Assembly: GCF_009856625.1 (NCBI RefSeq)
Contig: NZ_CP047241.1
Span: 1,488,001-1,552,000 of the forward strand
Direction: 5' to 3'
Source: Aquitalea denitrificans
Lineage (GTDB): Bacteria > Pseudomonadota > Gammaproteobacteria > Burkholderiales > Chromobacteriaceae
Length of the DNA: 64,000 nucleotides
The notes beneath the pieces were generated by a model, which was not told where the DNA came from, made no database searches, and saw only the letters and a program-made list of their open reading frames with translations. A program made the translations under genes and the position numbers. This document shows positions 50,839 to 57,681 of the stretch, piece by piece. Each line of letters starts with the position of its first letter. Position 1 is the stretch's first letter.

Positions 50839-50967
50839 TTAGCAGTGATCCCGGTCGGGAAGTGTAGTCAGCAGTACAGCAGCTTGCGCTGGATCAAGCC
50901 AGAACTTGTCCAGTGCCAGCCACAGCGCTTCTACCAGCAATGTCAGGGAAATCAGCAACAGGGTCAT
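50839..50967 (-). CDS. Very small membrane protein, 42 residues
   Basis: The product is a single hydrophobic helix (TLLLISLTLLVEALWLALDKF) with a short polar tail ending DRDHC. GGAG lies seven bases before the ATG. No family is recognised. It is isolated between nfeD and the divergent yigZ, and the frame upstream to 51030 lacks support. The call rests on the ribosome site and the clean helix. Confidence 0.45.
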   Translation of the reverse strand: MTLLLISLTLLVEALWLALDKFWLDPAQAAVLLTTLPDRDHC

Positions 50968-51070
50968 GATGTAGTCTCCTGGCCAGAAATCAGGATCACG
51001 GCGTACGCCGGCAGCAAAGCGCGTTACCATGCAGGCAATACTGTTAACTAAGACTTCAGGGCAGGTATAA

Positions 51071-51661
51071 ATGTTTCAATTGGCAGCCCCTGTTGCTGCA
51101 GAAATCGACATCAAAAAGAGCCGTTTTCTAGCCTACGTCTACCCCGTTGAGCGGCGCGAACAGGCCATGCAGCACCTGGCCGATCTGCGCGCCCGCTACC
51201 CGGACGCCCGCCATTACTGCGCGGTGCTGCTAGCTAGCGGCGACTCCATGCTGGACGACGATGGCGAGCCCTCTGGTACAGCCGCCCGCCCCATGTATAA
51301 CGTGCTGATGCACAAGGAATTACACAATGTGCTGGCGGTGGTGGTGCGCTATTTTGGCGGGATAAAACTGGGTGCTGGCGGGCTGGTGCGGGCCTACACC
51401 CAGGCGCTGAACGAGGCACTGCTGCTGGCGCAGTTGGTGCCGGTGGTTGTGATGACGCAGTGCCGCGCCCGTATTGCCTTTGCCGACGAGTCACGTTTTC
51501 GTCGACACTGTGATGCTTTGCAGATTGCGGTGAGTGAAGCCAGTTATGCCGAGCAGGTGGAGTTGACCTTGAGTCTGCCTGCCGTAGAGTGCAAGGCCTT
51601 GCAAATGCGCTTGCATGATCTGCTGGCCGGTGAGGTATATTTCATGACGCATGAGAATTAA
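51071..51661 (+). CDS. yigZ: YigZ/IMPACT family protein
   Basis: The 196-residue protein has the IMPACT N-terminal domain with family signatures SRFLAYVYPVE, DDDGEPSGTAARPMYNVL and VVVRYFGGIKLGAGGLVRAY, and a small C-terminal ferredoxin-like domain. Its role is not firmly established; members are linked to translation and general stress. It is 78 bp upstream of the DHH gene, in the same direction, and may be cotranscribed. Confidence 0.93.
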   Translation: MFQLAAPVAAEIDIKKSRFLAYVYPVERREQAMQHLADLRARYPDARHYCAVLLASGDSMLDDDGEPSGTAARPMYNVLMHKELHNVLAVVVRYFGGIKLGAGGLVRAYTQALNEALLLAQLVPVVVMTQCRARIAFADESRFRRHCDALQIAVSEASYAEQVELTLSLPAVECKALQMRLHDLLAGEVYFMTHEN

Positions 51662-51739
51662 GCCTGCCGTCCTGGTGCAGGATGTGGCGGATAATCGCAG
51701 GATCTGGCGGAACGGAATCTTGTTTACGGGGAGAAATGA

Positions 51740-52669
51740 ATGTCGCAGCAGCAATACCGTCTGGTGACGCGTAGTGATTTTGATGGCCTGGTGTGTGCTG
51801 TCCTGTTGAACGAGCTTGGCATGGTAAACGACATCAAGTTCGTTCACCCCAAGGACATGCAGGACGGTAAGATCGAAATTACCGAGCGTGATATCACCAC
51901 CAACCTGCCGTATGTGCCGGGTGCCTACCTGGCGTTCGACCACCATCTGTCTGAAACCCTGCGCAACGGCCAGCACGCCAACCACATCATCGATCCGGCC
52001 GCACCATCTGCTGCCCGCGTGGTATATGACCACTTTGGTGGCAAACAGGCTTTTCCCCGCATCAGCGACGAGATGATGGAGGCGGTCGACAAGGCCGACT
52101 CCGCCCAGTTCAGCCGCGATGAAATCCTCAACCCCAGTGGCTGGGTGCTGCTCAATTACCTGATGGATGCCCGTACCGGGCTGGGGCGATTCCGCAATTT
52201 CACCGTCAGCAATTACCAGTTGATGATGGACCTGATCGGCTATTGCCGGGATCACAGCATCGAAGAAATCCTGGCCTTGCCCGATGTGAAAGAGCGGGTG
52301 GACCTGTACATGCAGTATCAGGACCAGGCACGCGAGCAGATCGAACGCTGTGCCAAGGTGCATGGCAATCTGGTATTACTCAACCTGCTGCTGGAAGAAA
52401 CCATCTATCCGGCAAACCGCTTCCTGGTGTATGCGATGTACCCGGAGTGCAATATTTCCATCCACATGATGTGGGGCCTGAACAAGCAGAACATCGTGTT
52501 TGCCACCGGCAAGTCCATTATCGATCGCGGCTGCCGCACCAATGTGGGGGCGCTGATGCTGCAATACGGTGGTGGTGGCCACGAGGCGGCTGGTACTTGC
52601 CAGGTAAGCGTCGATCAGTACGAAGACATTCGCGACGAGCTGATTTCGCGCATACGGGCGCAGGCGTGA
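51740..52669 (+). CDS. DHH-family phosphoesterase
   Basis: The 309-residue protein has the N-terminal DHH metal site (VTRSDFDGLVCA, AFDHHLSET) and the C-terminal DHHA1-like nucleic-acid/nucleotide-binding end (GALMLQYGGGGHEAAGTC). The family includes RecJ, oligoribonuclease NrnA and exopolyphosphatase-like proteins. The size is like NrnA, but the substrate cannot be assigned. An extra middle region (about residues 120-200) separates the two halves. A strong terminator follows. Confidence 0.88.
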   Translation: MSQQQYRLVTRSDFDGLVCAVLLNELGMVNDIKFVHPKDMQDGKIEITERDITTNLPYVPGAYLAFDHHLSETLRNGQHANHIIDPAAPSAARVVYDHFGGKQAFPRISDEMMEAVDKADSAQFSRDEILNPSGWVLLNYLMDARTGLGRFRNFTVSNYQLMMDLIGYCRDHSIEEILALPDVKERVDLYMQYQDQAREQIERCAKVHGNLVLLNLLLEETIYPANRFLVYAMYPECNISIHMMWGLNKQNIVFATGKSIIDRGCRTNVGALMLQYGGGGHEAAGTCQVSVDQYEDIRDELISRIRAQA

Positions 52670-52682
52670 TGGTGACGCCATG

Positions 52683-52712
52683 AAAAAGGCCGCCAGACTG
52701 GCGGCCTTTTTT
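52683..52712. terminator. Bidirectional terminator between the DHH and HAD genes
   Basis: A stem AAAAAGGCCGCC / GGCGGCCTTTTTT with loop AGACT serves both converging genes, with A- and T-runs on either side. Confidence 0.9.
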
Positions 52713-52739
52713 ACTGCCTGCCCGCTGGCAATGCCGGTG

Positions 52740-53399
52740 TTACAGCGTCTTGAGTAGTAGCAGTGCCTGGTGCAGATCGTCACATACCGCCAGCGCCTCT
52801 GTGGTCTGATGGGCTTGTGGTTTCACCATGTCGGGAACCAGGATCACCCGCATGCCGGCGGCCAGCCCGGCATGCATGCCGGTCAGCGAATCCTCCAGCA
52901 CGATGCAATCTGCAGGCTGGATGTCTAGCCGGGCTGCGGCGGCCAGGTAGACGTCCGGTGCCGGCTTGGTATTGGCCACTTCATCCCCGGCCACCGTGTG
53001 CTGGAAGTAACGTCCAAGGCCGGTACGATTGAGTTTCAGGTCACACATCTGGCGCTGGGTGGAAGTAGCCACGGCGCGTGGCAGCTCCCGGCTTTCTACC
53101 CAGTCCAGCACTTCGATAATGCCGTCCTTGAGCTTCAGCTCGCCATGGGTCAGCAGTTCGCGATAATGACGACGGCAATGCTGGCTGAGTGTTTCCGCCA
53201 GGGTGCGGTCCTGAAAGTGCTGGGCCACATAGTCCAGGCTTTTGGTGACCGACAGGCCCACCATGCCCAGGATCACCGCTTCGGGAATCTCCACGCCCAC
53301 CTCGGCTGCGGCGCGCAGCCAGGATTGGCCGCTGATGCTCTCGGTGTCTATCATCAGCCCATCCATGTCGAACAGGATGGCTTGCATGCTTGGTTTCAT
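52740..53399 (-). CDS. HAD-superfamily phosphatase/phosphomutase-like
   Basis: The 219-residue HAD enzyme has motif I FDMDGLMIDTES, motif II (VATSTQRQM), the Lys of NTKPAPDVYL and motif IV LEDSLTGMHAG. It resembles the beta-phosphoglucomutase/YcjU-YqaB group of small sugar-phosphate phosphatases, with a helical cap domain after motif I. The substrate is unknown. It is a single gene convergent with the DHH gene. Confidence 0.9.
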   Translation of the reverse strand: MKPSMQAILFDMDGLMIDTESISGQSWLRAAAEVGVEIPEAVILGMVGLSVTKSLDYVAQHFQDRTLAETLSQHCRRHYRELLTHGELKLKDGIIEVLDWVESRELPRAVATSTQRQMCDLKLNRTGLGRYFQHTVAGDEVANTKPAPDVYLAAAARLDIQPADCIVLEDSLTGMHAGLAAGMRVILVPDMVKPQAHQTTEALAVCDDLHQALLLLKTL

Positions 53400-53503
53400 T
53401 GGTTTGCTTTCCTCCGGCGTGTCAGCCTAATGCGGCAGGCGGCTGCCTGCAAGGGTAATGACTCTGGTATAGTGGTCCGATCACCAAGCAATCGGGGGTC
53501 TGT

Positions 53504-54154
53504 GTGCAGTCTGTGCTGGTAGCGAATCCCAAGGGCGGGAGTGGAAAATCCACTCTAGCCACCAATCTGGCTGGCTACTTTGCCAGTTCCGGCCGCAAGG
53601 TCATGCTGGGCGACGTGGATCGCCAGCAGTCTTCACTGCGATGGTTGCAAGAGCGTTCCTCCAGTCTGCCTGCTATCCAGGGATGGGAAGTGGCTGTCGG
53701 TGAGCCGGCTAAACCGCCCAAGGGTACCGAAATGGTGATCCTGGACAGCGGTGCTGGCCTGCATGGCAAGAAAATGGCGACGCTGGTTTCCCGTGTCGAG
53801 CGCATTCTGATACCGATTCAACCTTCCCCTTTCGATATGTGGGCCAGCGGCGAGTTTTTCGAGCAGTTGCTGGCGGAAAAAGCCATTCGCAAGAACAAGG
53901 TGTTCATGGCGGTGGTGGGGATGCGGGTCGATCCGCGCACCCGCTCGGCCAAAGAGTTGGAGCGCTTTTTGGCCGATCACGATGTACCGGTACTCAGTTG
54001 GTTGCGTGACACCCAGTTATACGTGCAGGCGGCAGCATCCGGCATGACGCTGTTTGATCTGCCCGAATCCCGCACCCAGAAAGACAGAGCTGCCTGGAAG
54101 CCCATTTTGCGCTGGTTGGGCGAGGCGGATGATGCGTGTTGGTTTGATAAATAA
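53504..54154 (+). CDS. ParA-like ATPase, orphan
   Basis: The 216-residue ParA/MinD-type ATPase has a deviant Walker A (NPKGGSGKST), GDVDRQQSS as switch I, and LDSGAGLHG in the Walker B position. It starts at GTG 53504 behind GGGGG. No parB or centromere-like repeats lie nearby, and the size is that of small ParA proteins that position cellular machines rather than chromosomes. What it places is unknown. It is followed by a small promoter-terminator unit. Confidence 0.88.
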   Translation: MQSVLVANPKGGSGKSTLATNLAGYFASSGRKVMLGDVDRQQSSLRWLQERSSSLPAIQGWEVAVGEPAKPPKGTEMVILDSGAGLHGKKMATLVSRVERILIPIQPSPFDMWASGEFFEQLLAEKAIRKNKVFMAVVGMRVDPRTRSAKELERFLADHDVPVLSWLRDTQLYVQAAASGMTLFDLPESRTQKDRAAWKPILRWLGEADDACWFDK

Positions 54155-54177
54155 TCTTCATGCGAAGAAATAAATGC

Positions 54178-54206
54178 TTGACGTGAAGATATTGCGGGCG
54201 TAGATT
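54178..54206 (+). promoter_or_regulatory. Near-consensus sigma-70 promoter upstream of guaC
   Basis: TTGACG and TAGATT are separated by exactly 17 bp. Transcription would begin about 54213, with a hairpin terminator only 75 bp downstream. Confidence 0.7.
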
Positions 54207-54212
54207 CGACCG

Positions 54213-54286
54213 GTAATTGCGTGCGAGCCAAAGGATGGCGGCGCAGGAGAATCCGTAAGCGGGAGCCCATGTGGCTCCCGCTTTTT
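54213..54286 (+). ncRNA. Candidate short RNA or guaC leader/attenuator
   Basis: The predicted 74-nt transcript runs from the promoter at 54178-54206 to a perfect terminator. It can form a first hairpin with the loop AAAGGAT (54216-54247), an AGGAG single strand, then the terminator stem. No open frame fits. It could be a stand-alone small RNA, or a leader controlling read-through into guaC 50 bp further on. I cannot match it to a known riboswitch class. Confidence 0.4.
54259..54286 (+). terminator. Strong Rho-independent terminator before guaC
   Basis: A perfect 9-bp stem (GCGGGAGCC / GGCTCCCGC) with loop CATGT is followed by TTTTT. Confidence 0.9.
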
Positions 54287-54335
54287 ATTGGGGCCCCTGC
54301 ATTTTTATCGTCTACAGCCTGAAGGGAATACTTGC

Positions 54336-55286
54336 ATGATGACTACCGAACTGAACTATGGCGACGTGTACCTCGTCCCGAGAAAAACCATTGTCGACAG
54401 CCGCAAGGAATGCGATACCTCGGTTCAATTCGGGCCACGCTGTTTTGACATGCCCATCTATCCCTCCAATATGAAGTCGGTGGTGGATGAAGAAACTTGC
54501 GAAGCCTTTGCCCGTCTGGGCTGGTTTTACACCATGCATCGTTTCAATGTGGATGCCTGCCGCTTTACCGCGGCCATGCAGGAAAAGGGTCTGTTTGCCT
54601 CCATCAGTGTCGGCGTCAATGACGACACCCTGCAACAGCTGGCCGAGCTGAAAGCTGCCGGGCTGACGCCAGAGTACATCACGCTGGACGTGGCCAATGC
54701 CTGGTGTGTCAAGGCTGAGCGCATGATCAAACATATCAAGGCTTCCTTTCCGGGCAGCTTCCTGATTGGCGGCAATATTGCCACCGCCGAGGCCGCCCGT
54801 GATCTGGAAAGTTGGGGGTGTGACGCCATCAAGGCCGGTATTGCCGGTGGCCGGGTGTGCATTACCAAGAACAAGACCGGTTTTCATCGTCCGATGATTT
54901 CCACCGTGCGCGATTGTGTGTCGGCAGTCAGCGTGCCGGTGATTGCGGATGGCGGCATCGTGGAACATGGCGACATGGCCAAGGCGCTGGCCTGTGGTGC
55001 CAGCATGATCATGGCCGGTTCGCTGTTTGCCGGTTATGACGAATCTGCCGGCGAAATTGTCGAGATCAGCGGCAAGCATTACAAGGAATACTTTGGCAGT
55101 GCCTCGCAGTTCAACAAGGGGGCTTATGTCAATGTGGAAGGCAAGAAAATCCTGGTGGAATACAAGGGCAGCATCGGCAAATTACTGCGGGAACTGAAGG
55201 AAGACCTGCAGTCCTCGGTCAGCTATGCCGGTGGTCGAGATCTGGCTGCACTGAAATCGGTGGAGATGATCCAGGTGTCCCGCTGA
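54336..55286 (+). CDS. guaC: GMP reductase
   Basis: This enzyme reduces GMP to IMP with NADPH in purine salvage. The 316-residue protein is an IMPDH/GMPR-type TIM barrel without CBS domains. The catalytic cysteine is C175 in GGRVCITKNKTG, and IADGGIVEHGDMAKAL is the phosphate-binding region. The start is set at ATG 54336 (ATG 54339 is possible) behind AAGGGA; the frame extends to a TTG at 54288 inside the upstream terminator, which is unlikely. A short leader unit lies just ahead. Confidence 0.92.
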   Translation: MMTTELNYGDVYLVPRKTIVDSRKECDTSVQFGPRCFDMPIYPSNMKSVVDEETCEAFARLGWFYTMHRFNVDACRFTAAMQEKGLFASISVGVNDDTLQQLAELKAAGLTPEYITLDVANAWCVKAERMIKHIKASFPGSFLIGGNIATAEAARDLESWGCDAIKAGIAGGRVCITKNKTGFHRPMISTVRDCVSAVSVPVIADGGIVEHGDMAKALACGASMIMAGSLFAGYDESAGEIVEISGKHYKEYFGSASQFNKGAYVNVEGKKILVEYKGSIGKLLRELKEDLQSSVSYAGGRDLAALKSVEMIQVSR

Positions 55287-55318
55287 AACCGGTTCATTCG
55301 CCTGCAGTACAGCAAACA

Positions 55319-55341
55319 GCCCGCCTTGTGCGGGTTTTTTT
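55319..55341 (+). terminator. Rho-independent terminator of guaC
   Basis: A stem CCCGC / GCGGG with loop CTTGT is followed by seven T. Confidence 0.8.
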
Positions 55342-55462
55342 ACGTATCAGGCTGGTAATGAGGTGCAGTTTTCTTATTCTGAGTCATGGACTTTATTGTT
55401 AGAATGTTAATATTAAATAAATTGTTTTAAATAATTAAAACTAACAAAAGAACTCACATCAA

Positions 55463-57070
55463 ATGAAGATCAATCTGCCTGTTACCGCCAACGAGTTGAT
55501 TGTCGACCCTGTCAATCCCATCGTTACCAAGACCGATGTGAAAGGCAGCATTACCTATGCCAATCGCGCTTTCATTGAAATCAGCGGCTTTAGTGAGGCC
55601 GAACTGCTGGGCAAGAACCACAATGTCGTGCGTCACCCCGACATGCCGCCATCTGCCTTTGCCGACTTGTGGGACACGGTAAAAACCGGCAAACCCTGGC
55701 GGGGCATTGTCAAGAACCGGGCCAAGAATGGCGATTTCTATTGGGTGGAGGCTTACGTTACCCCTATTACCGAACATGGGCGCATTGTGGGCTATATGTC
55801 GGTACGTTCCCAACCCAAGCGGCAGGATGTGGAAGCCGCTGCCGCCTTGTACCGGCAAGTGATGGACAAGCAGGCCAGCCTGCCATCCACCCTGCAGCGT
55901 TATGCGCGGCAGTCCGATGTACTGAAAGTGGCACCCCTCCTGTTTGTGCTGGGGCTGCTGGTGACCATGGTGTCGTTCTTTTTGCCGGATTCATTGCAAT
56001 GGCTGCGCGTGGTCGGCGGCATGGCCGGCTGTCTGCTGGCCCTGGGGGCCGGCACCTGGGCGTGGCTGCGGGTAAGATCGGCACTCATGGTGCTGGATGG
56101 GCGCTTCCAGGACTTGCAGGAAGGGCGGCTGGATCATGCCACCATGGCACATGAAGGTGGCCTGCTGGGCAAGGTGCTATCTTCGCTGGAGGCCTTGCGT
56201 ATTCATTACCGCGCCACCATTGCCGATGTGATGCGGGCCAGTTTTCATACCAAGGAACAGGCTCATGGCTTGCTGGATGATATGCATGTACTGGCTGCGC
56301 GATCGGTACAGCAGCGCCAGGGCCTGAACCAGATCAGCCACAATATGGAGTCGCTCAGCCTGGCGGTACAGGATGTGGTGCGGTTGGCCGAGCATAACCA
56401 GCAGGATTCGCGTCATACCCAGCAAGTAGCGCGCGAAGGCCGCCAGACCATGGACGCAGCTACCTCTGCCGCCGAGCGTGCGGTGGGCGTGGTATCACAA
56501 TCGCGAGGCGCCATGGTGGAGCTGGATGAGGCGATGATCCGCATCCGCAGCATGACCAGCCTGATCCGCGAGATTGCCGACCAGACCAATCTGCTGGCCC
56601 TGAATGCTGCAATCGAAGCCGCGCGTGCCGGTGAGATGGGGCGTGGTTTCGCCGTAGTGGCCGATGAGGTACGCAAGCTGGCCGAGCGCACCACCAAAAC
56701 CACGGATTCGATTGGCGAGATTGTCGAGGAGATCGGCAAGATCACTCATTCCGCTGTCAGCAGCATGGATGCTACGGTGGAAGAGGTTGGTGAGGTCAAT
56801 GGCCAGATTCGCCTGTCGTCCGGCAATTTGCAGGGGCTGATCGAGGCCGCCGAGCAGTCCAGTCAGCAGGCGCAGCAACTGGCGCGGGAAATGAGCAGCA
56901 AATCCGACTCCATCAATGTGATGGCTGCTGCGCTTGAGCAGCTGAATGCCTTGTCCGAGCAGGATCTTAACACCACGCATTCCATCGGCGAGAGTGCTGG
57001 TCGTCTGGCCGAAACTTCGGTGGATCTGGCACAGCTGACCGAAGATTTCAGCAAATGGCAGAAGCGCTGA
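55463..57070 (+). CDS. aer: Aer-like aerotaxis receptor (PAS-MCP)
   Basis: The 535-residue receptor has an N-terminal cytosolic PAS domain (about residues 10-120) with NHNVVRHPDMPPSAFADLW, the FAD-binding type seen in Aer. A membrane hairpin (about 150-200), a HAMP-like region and the MCP signalling domain with tip DQTNLLALNAAIEAARAGEM follow. It likely senses redox or energy state and steers swimming. Its ribosome site is weak. It is a single gene with its own terminator. A role in swimming towards H2 or oxygen gradients is conceivable but not shown. Confidence 0.92.
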   Translation: MKINLPVTANELIVDPVNPIVTKTDVKGSITYANRAFIEISGFSEAELLGKNHNVVRHPDMPPSAFADLWDTVKTGKPWRGIVKNRAKNGDFYWVEAYVTPITEHGRIVGYMSVRSQPKRQDVEAAAALYRQVMDKQASLPSTLQRYARQSDVLKVAPLLFVLGLLVTMVSFFLPDSLQWLRVVGGMAGCLLALGAGTWAWLRVRSALMVLDGRFQDLQEGRLDHATMAHEGGLLGKVLSSLEALRIHYRATIADVMRASFHTKEQAHGLLDDMHVLAARSVQQRQGLNQISHNMESLSLAVQDVVRLAEHNQQDSRHTQQVAREGRQTMDAATSAAERAVGVVSQSRGAMVELDEAMIRIRSMTSLIREIADQTNLLALNAAIEAARAGEMGRGFAVVADEVRKLAERTTKTTDSIGEIVEEIGKITHSAVSSMDATVEEVGEVNGQIRLSSGNLQGLIEAAEQSSQQAQQLAREMSSKSDSINVMAAALEQLNALSEQDLNTTHSIGESAGRLAETSVDLAQLTEDFSKWQKR

Positions 57071-57094
57071 CGTACTGAGCATTACCCATGCAGC

Positions 57095-57128
57095 AGCCTG
57101 CCCACGGTCACTCGGGGCAGGCTTTTTT
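57095..57128 (+). terminator. Rho-independent terminator of aer
   Basis: A 9-bp stem (AGCCTGCCC / GGGCAGGCT) with an 11-nt loop is followed by T6. It meets the end of the convergent MaoC gene. Confidence 0.9.
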
Positions 57129-57604
57129 CATGCTGGCTCTGTTGTGGTCACCGGGCGACGGGCTACCCAGATGGAAGTCTCCAGTTGCATGGCAATGTCG
57201 TCATGCTGATTCAAGGTCGTCCAGCGCAACTGCACCACGCCAAAACCGGGCTGGCTGGCGGAAGGCTTTTGTCCCAGCACTTCGACTTCCGCACGCAGGG
57301 TATCGCCAGCGCGGGTGGGGCGTGGCCAGCGCATGTCACGGATGCCCATGCCGATCAGCCCATTGGCCACGTTCTTCAGCTCGCTGGCTGTGATCAGGCG
57401 CATGGTGAGGCTGCTGGTGTGCCAGCCGGAAGCCGCCAGACCGTCAAAGACACTGGTCTTGGCTGCCTGCGGGTCGGTATGGAAGGGCTGCGGGTCAAAC
57501 TGGCTGGCAAAGGCAATGATTTCGTCTTCGCTCAGGGTATGGCTGGCGGTTTGAAAGCGGCGGCCGGTGGTCAGGTCTTCGTAGTAGAGCATGGCTGACG
57601 TCAA
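57128..57604 (-). CDS. MaoC-like hot-dog dehydratase
   Basis: The 158-residue protein has the MaoC/R-specific enoyl-CoA hydratase fold: YYEDLTTGRRF near the N-terminus, FDPQPFHTDPQAA with the catalytic Asp and His, and an ASGWHTSSLTMRL helix. It probably hydrates an enoyl-CoA or a similar thioester. No pathway neighbours help. It is a single gene. Confidence 0.88.
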   Translation of the reverse strand: MTSAMLYYEDLTTGRRFQTASHTLSEDEIIAFASQFDPQPFHTDPQAAKTSVFDGLAASGWHTSSLTMRLITASELKNVANGLIGMGIRDMRWPRPTRAGDTLRAEVEVLGQKPSASQPGFGVVQLRWTTLNQHDDIAMQLETSIWVARRPVTTTEPA

Positions 57605-57653
57605 CGTAAGTGGAGGCTGTCCAGCATACGATGCCGGGTGCGTCAGGTCAAAG

Positions 57654-57675
57654 CCCTTGCCCGGCTGGGCAAGGG
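57654..57675 (-). terminator. Hairpin terminator after glnD
   Basis: A perfect 9-bp stem (CCCTTGCCC / GGGCAAGGG) lies 7 bp past the glnD stop. The minus-strand tail CTTTGA is only weakly T-rich. Confidence 0.65.
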
Positions 57676-57681
57676 TGGCAC

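Noticed and set aside
54213..54286. Match to a known riboswitch class (guanidine, fluoride, SAM, purine)
   Set aside because: None of the conserved core sequences I know for these classes could be placed on the candidate RNA, so it is reported only as an unclassified RNA.
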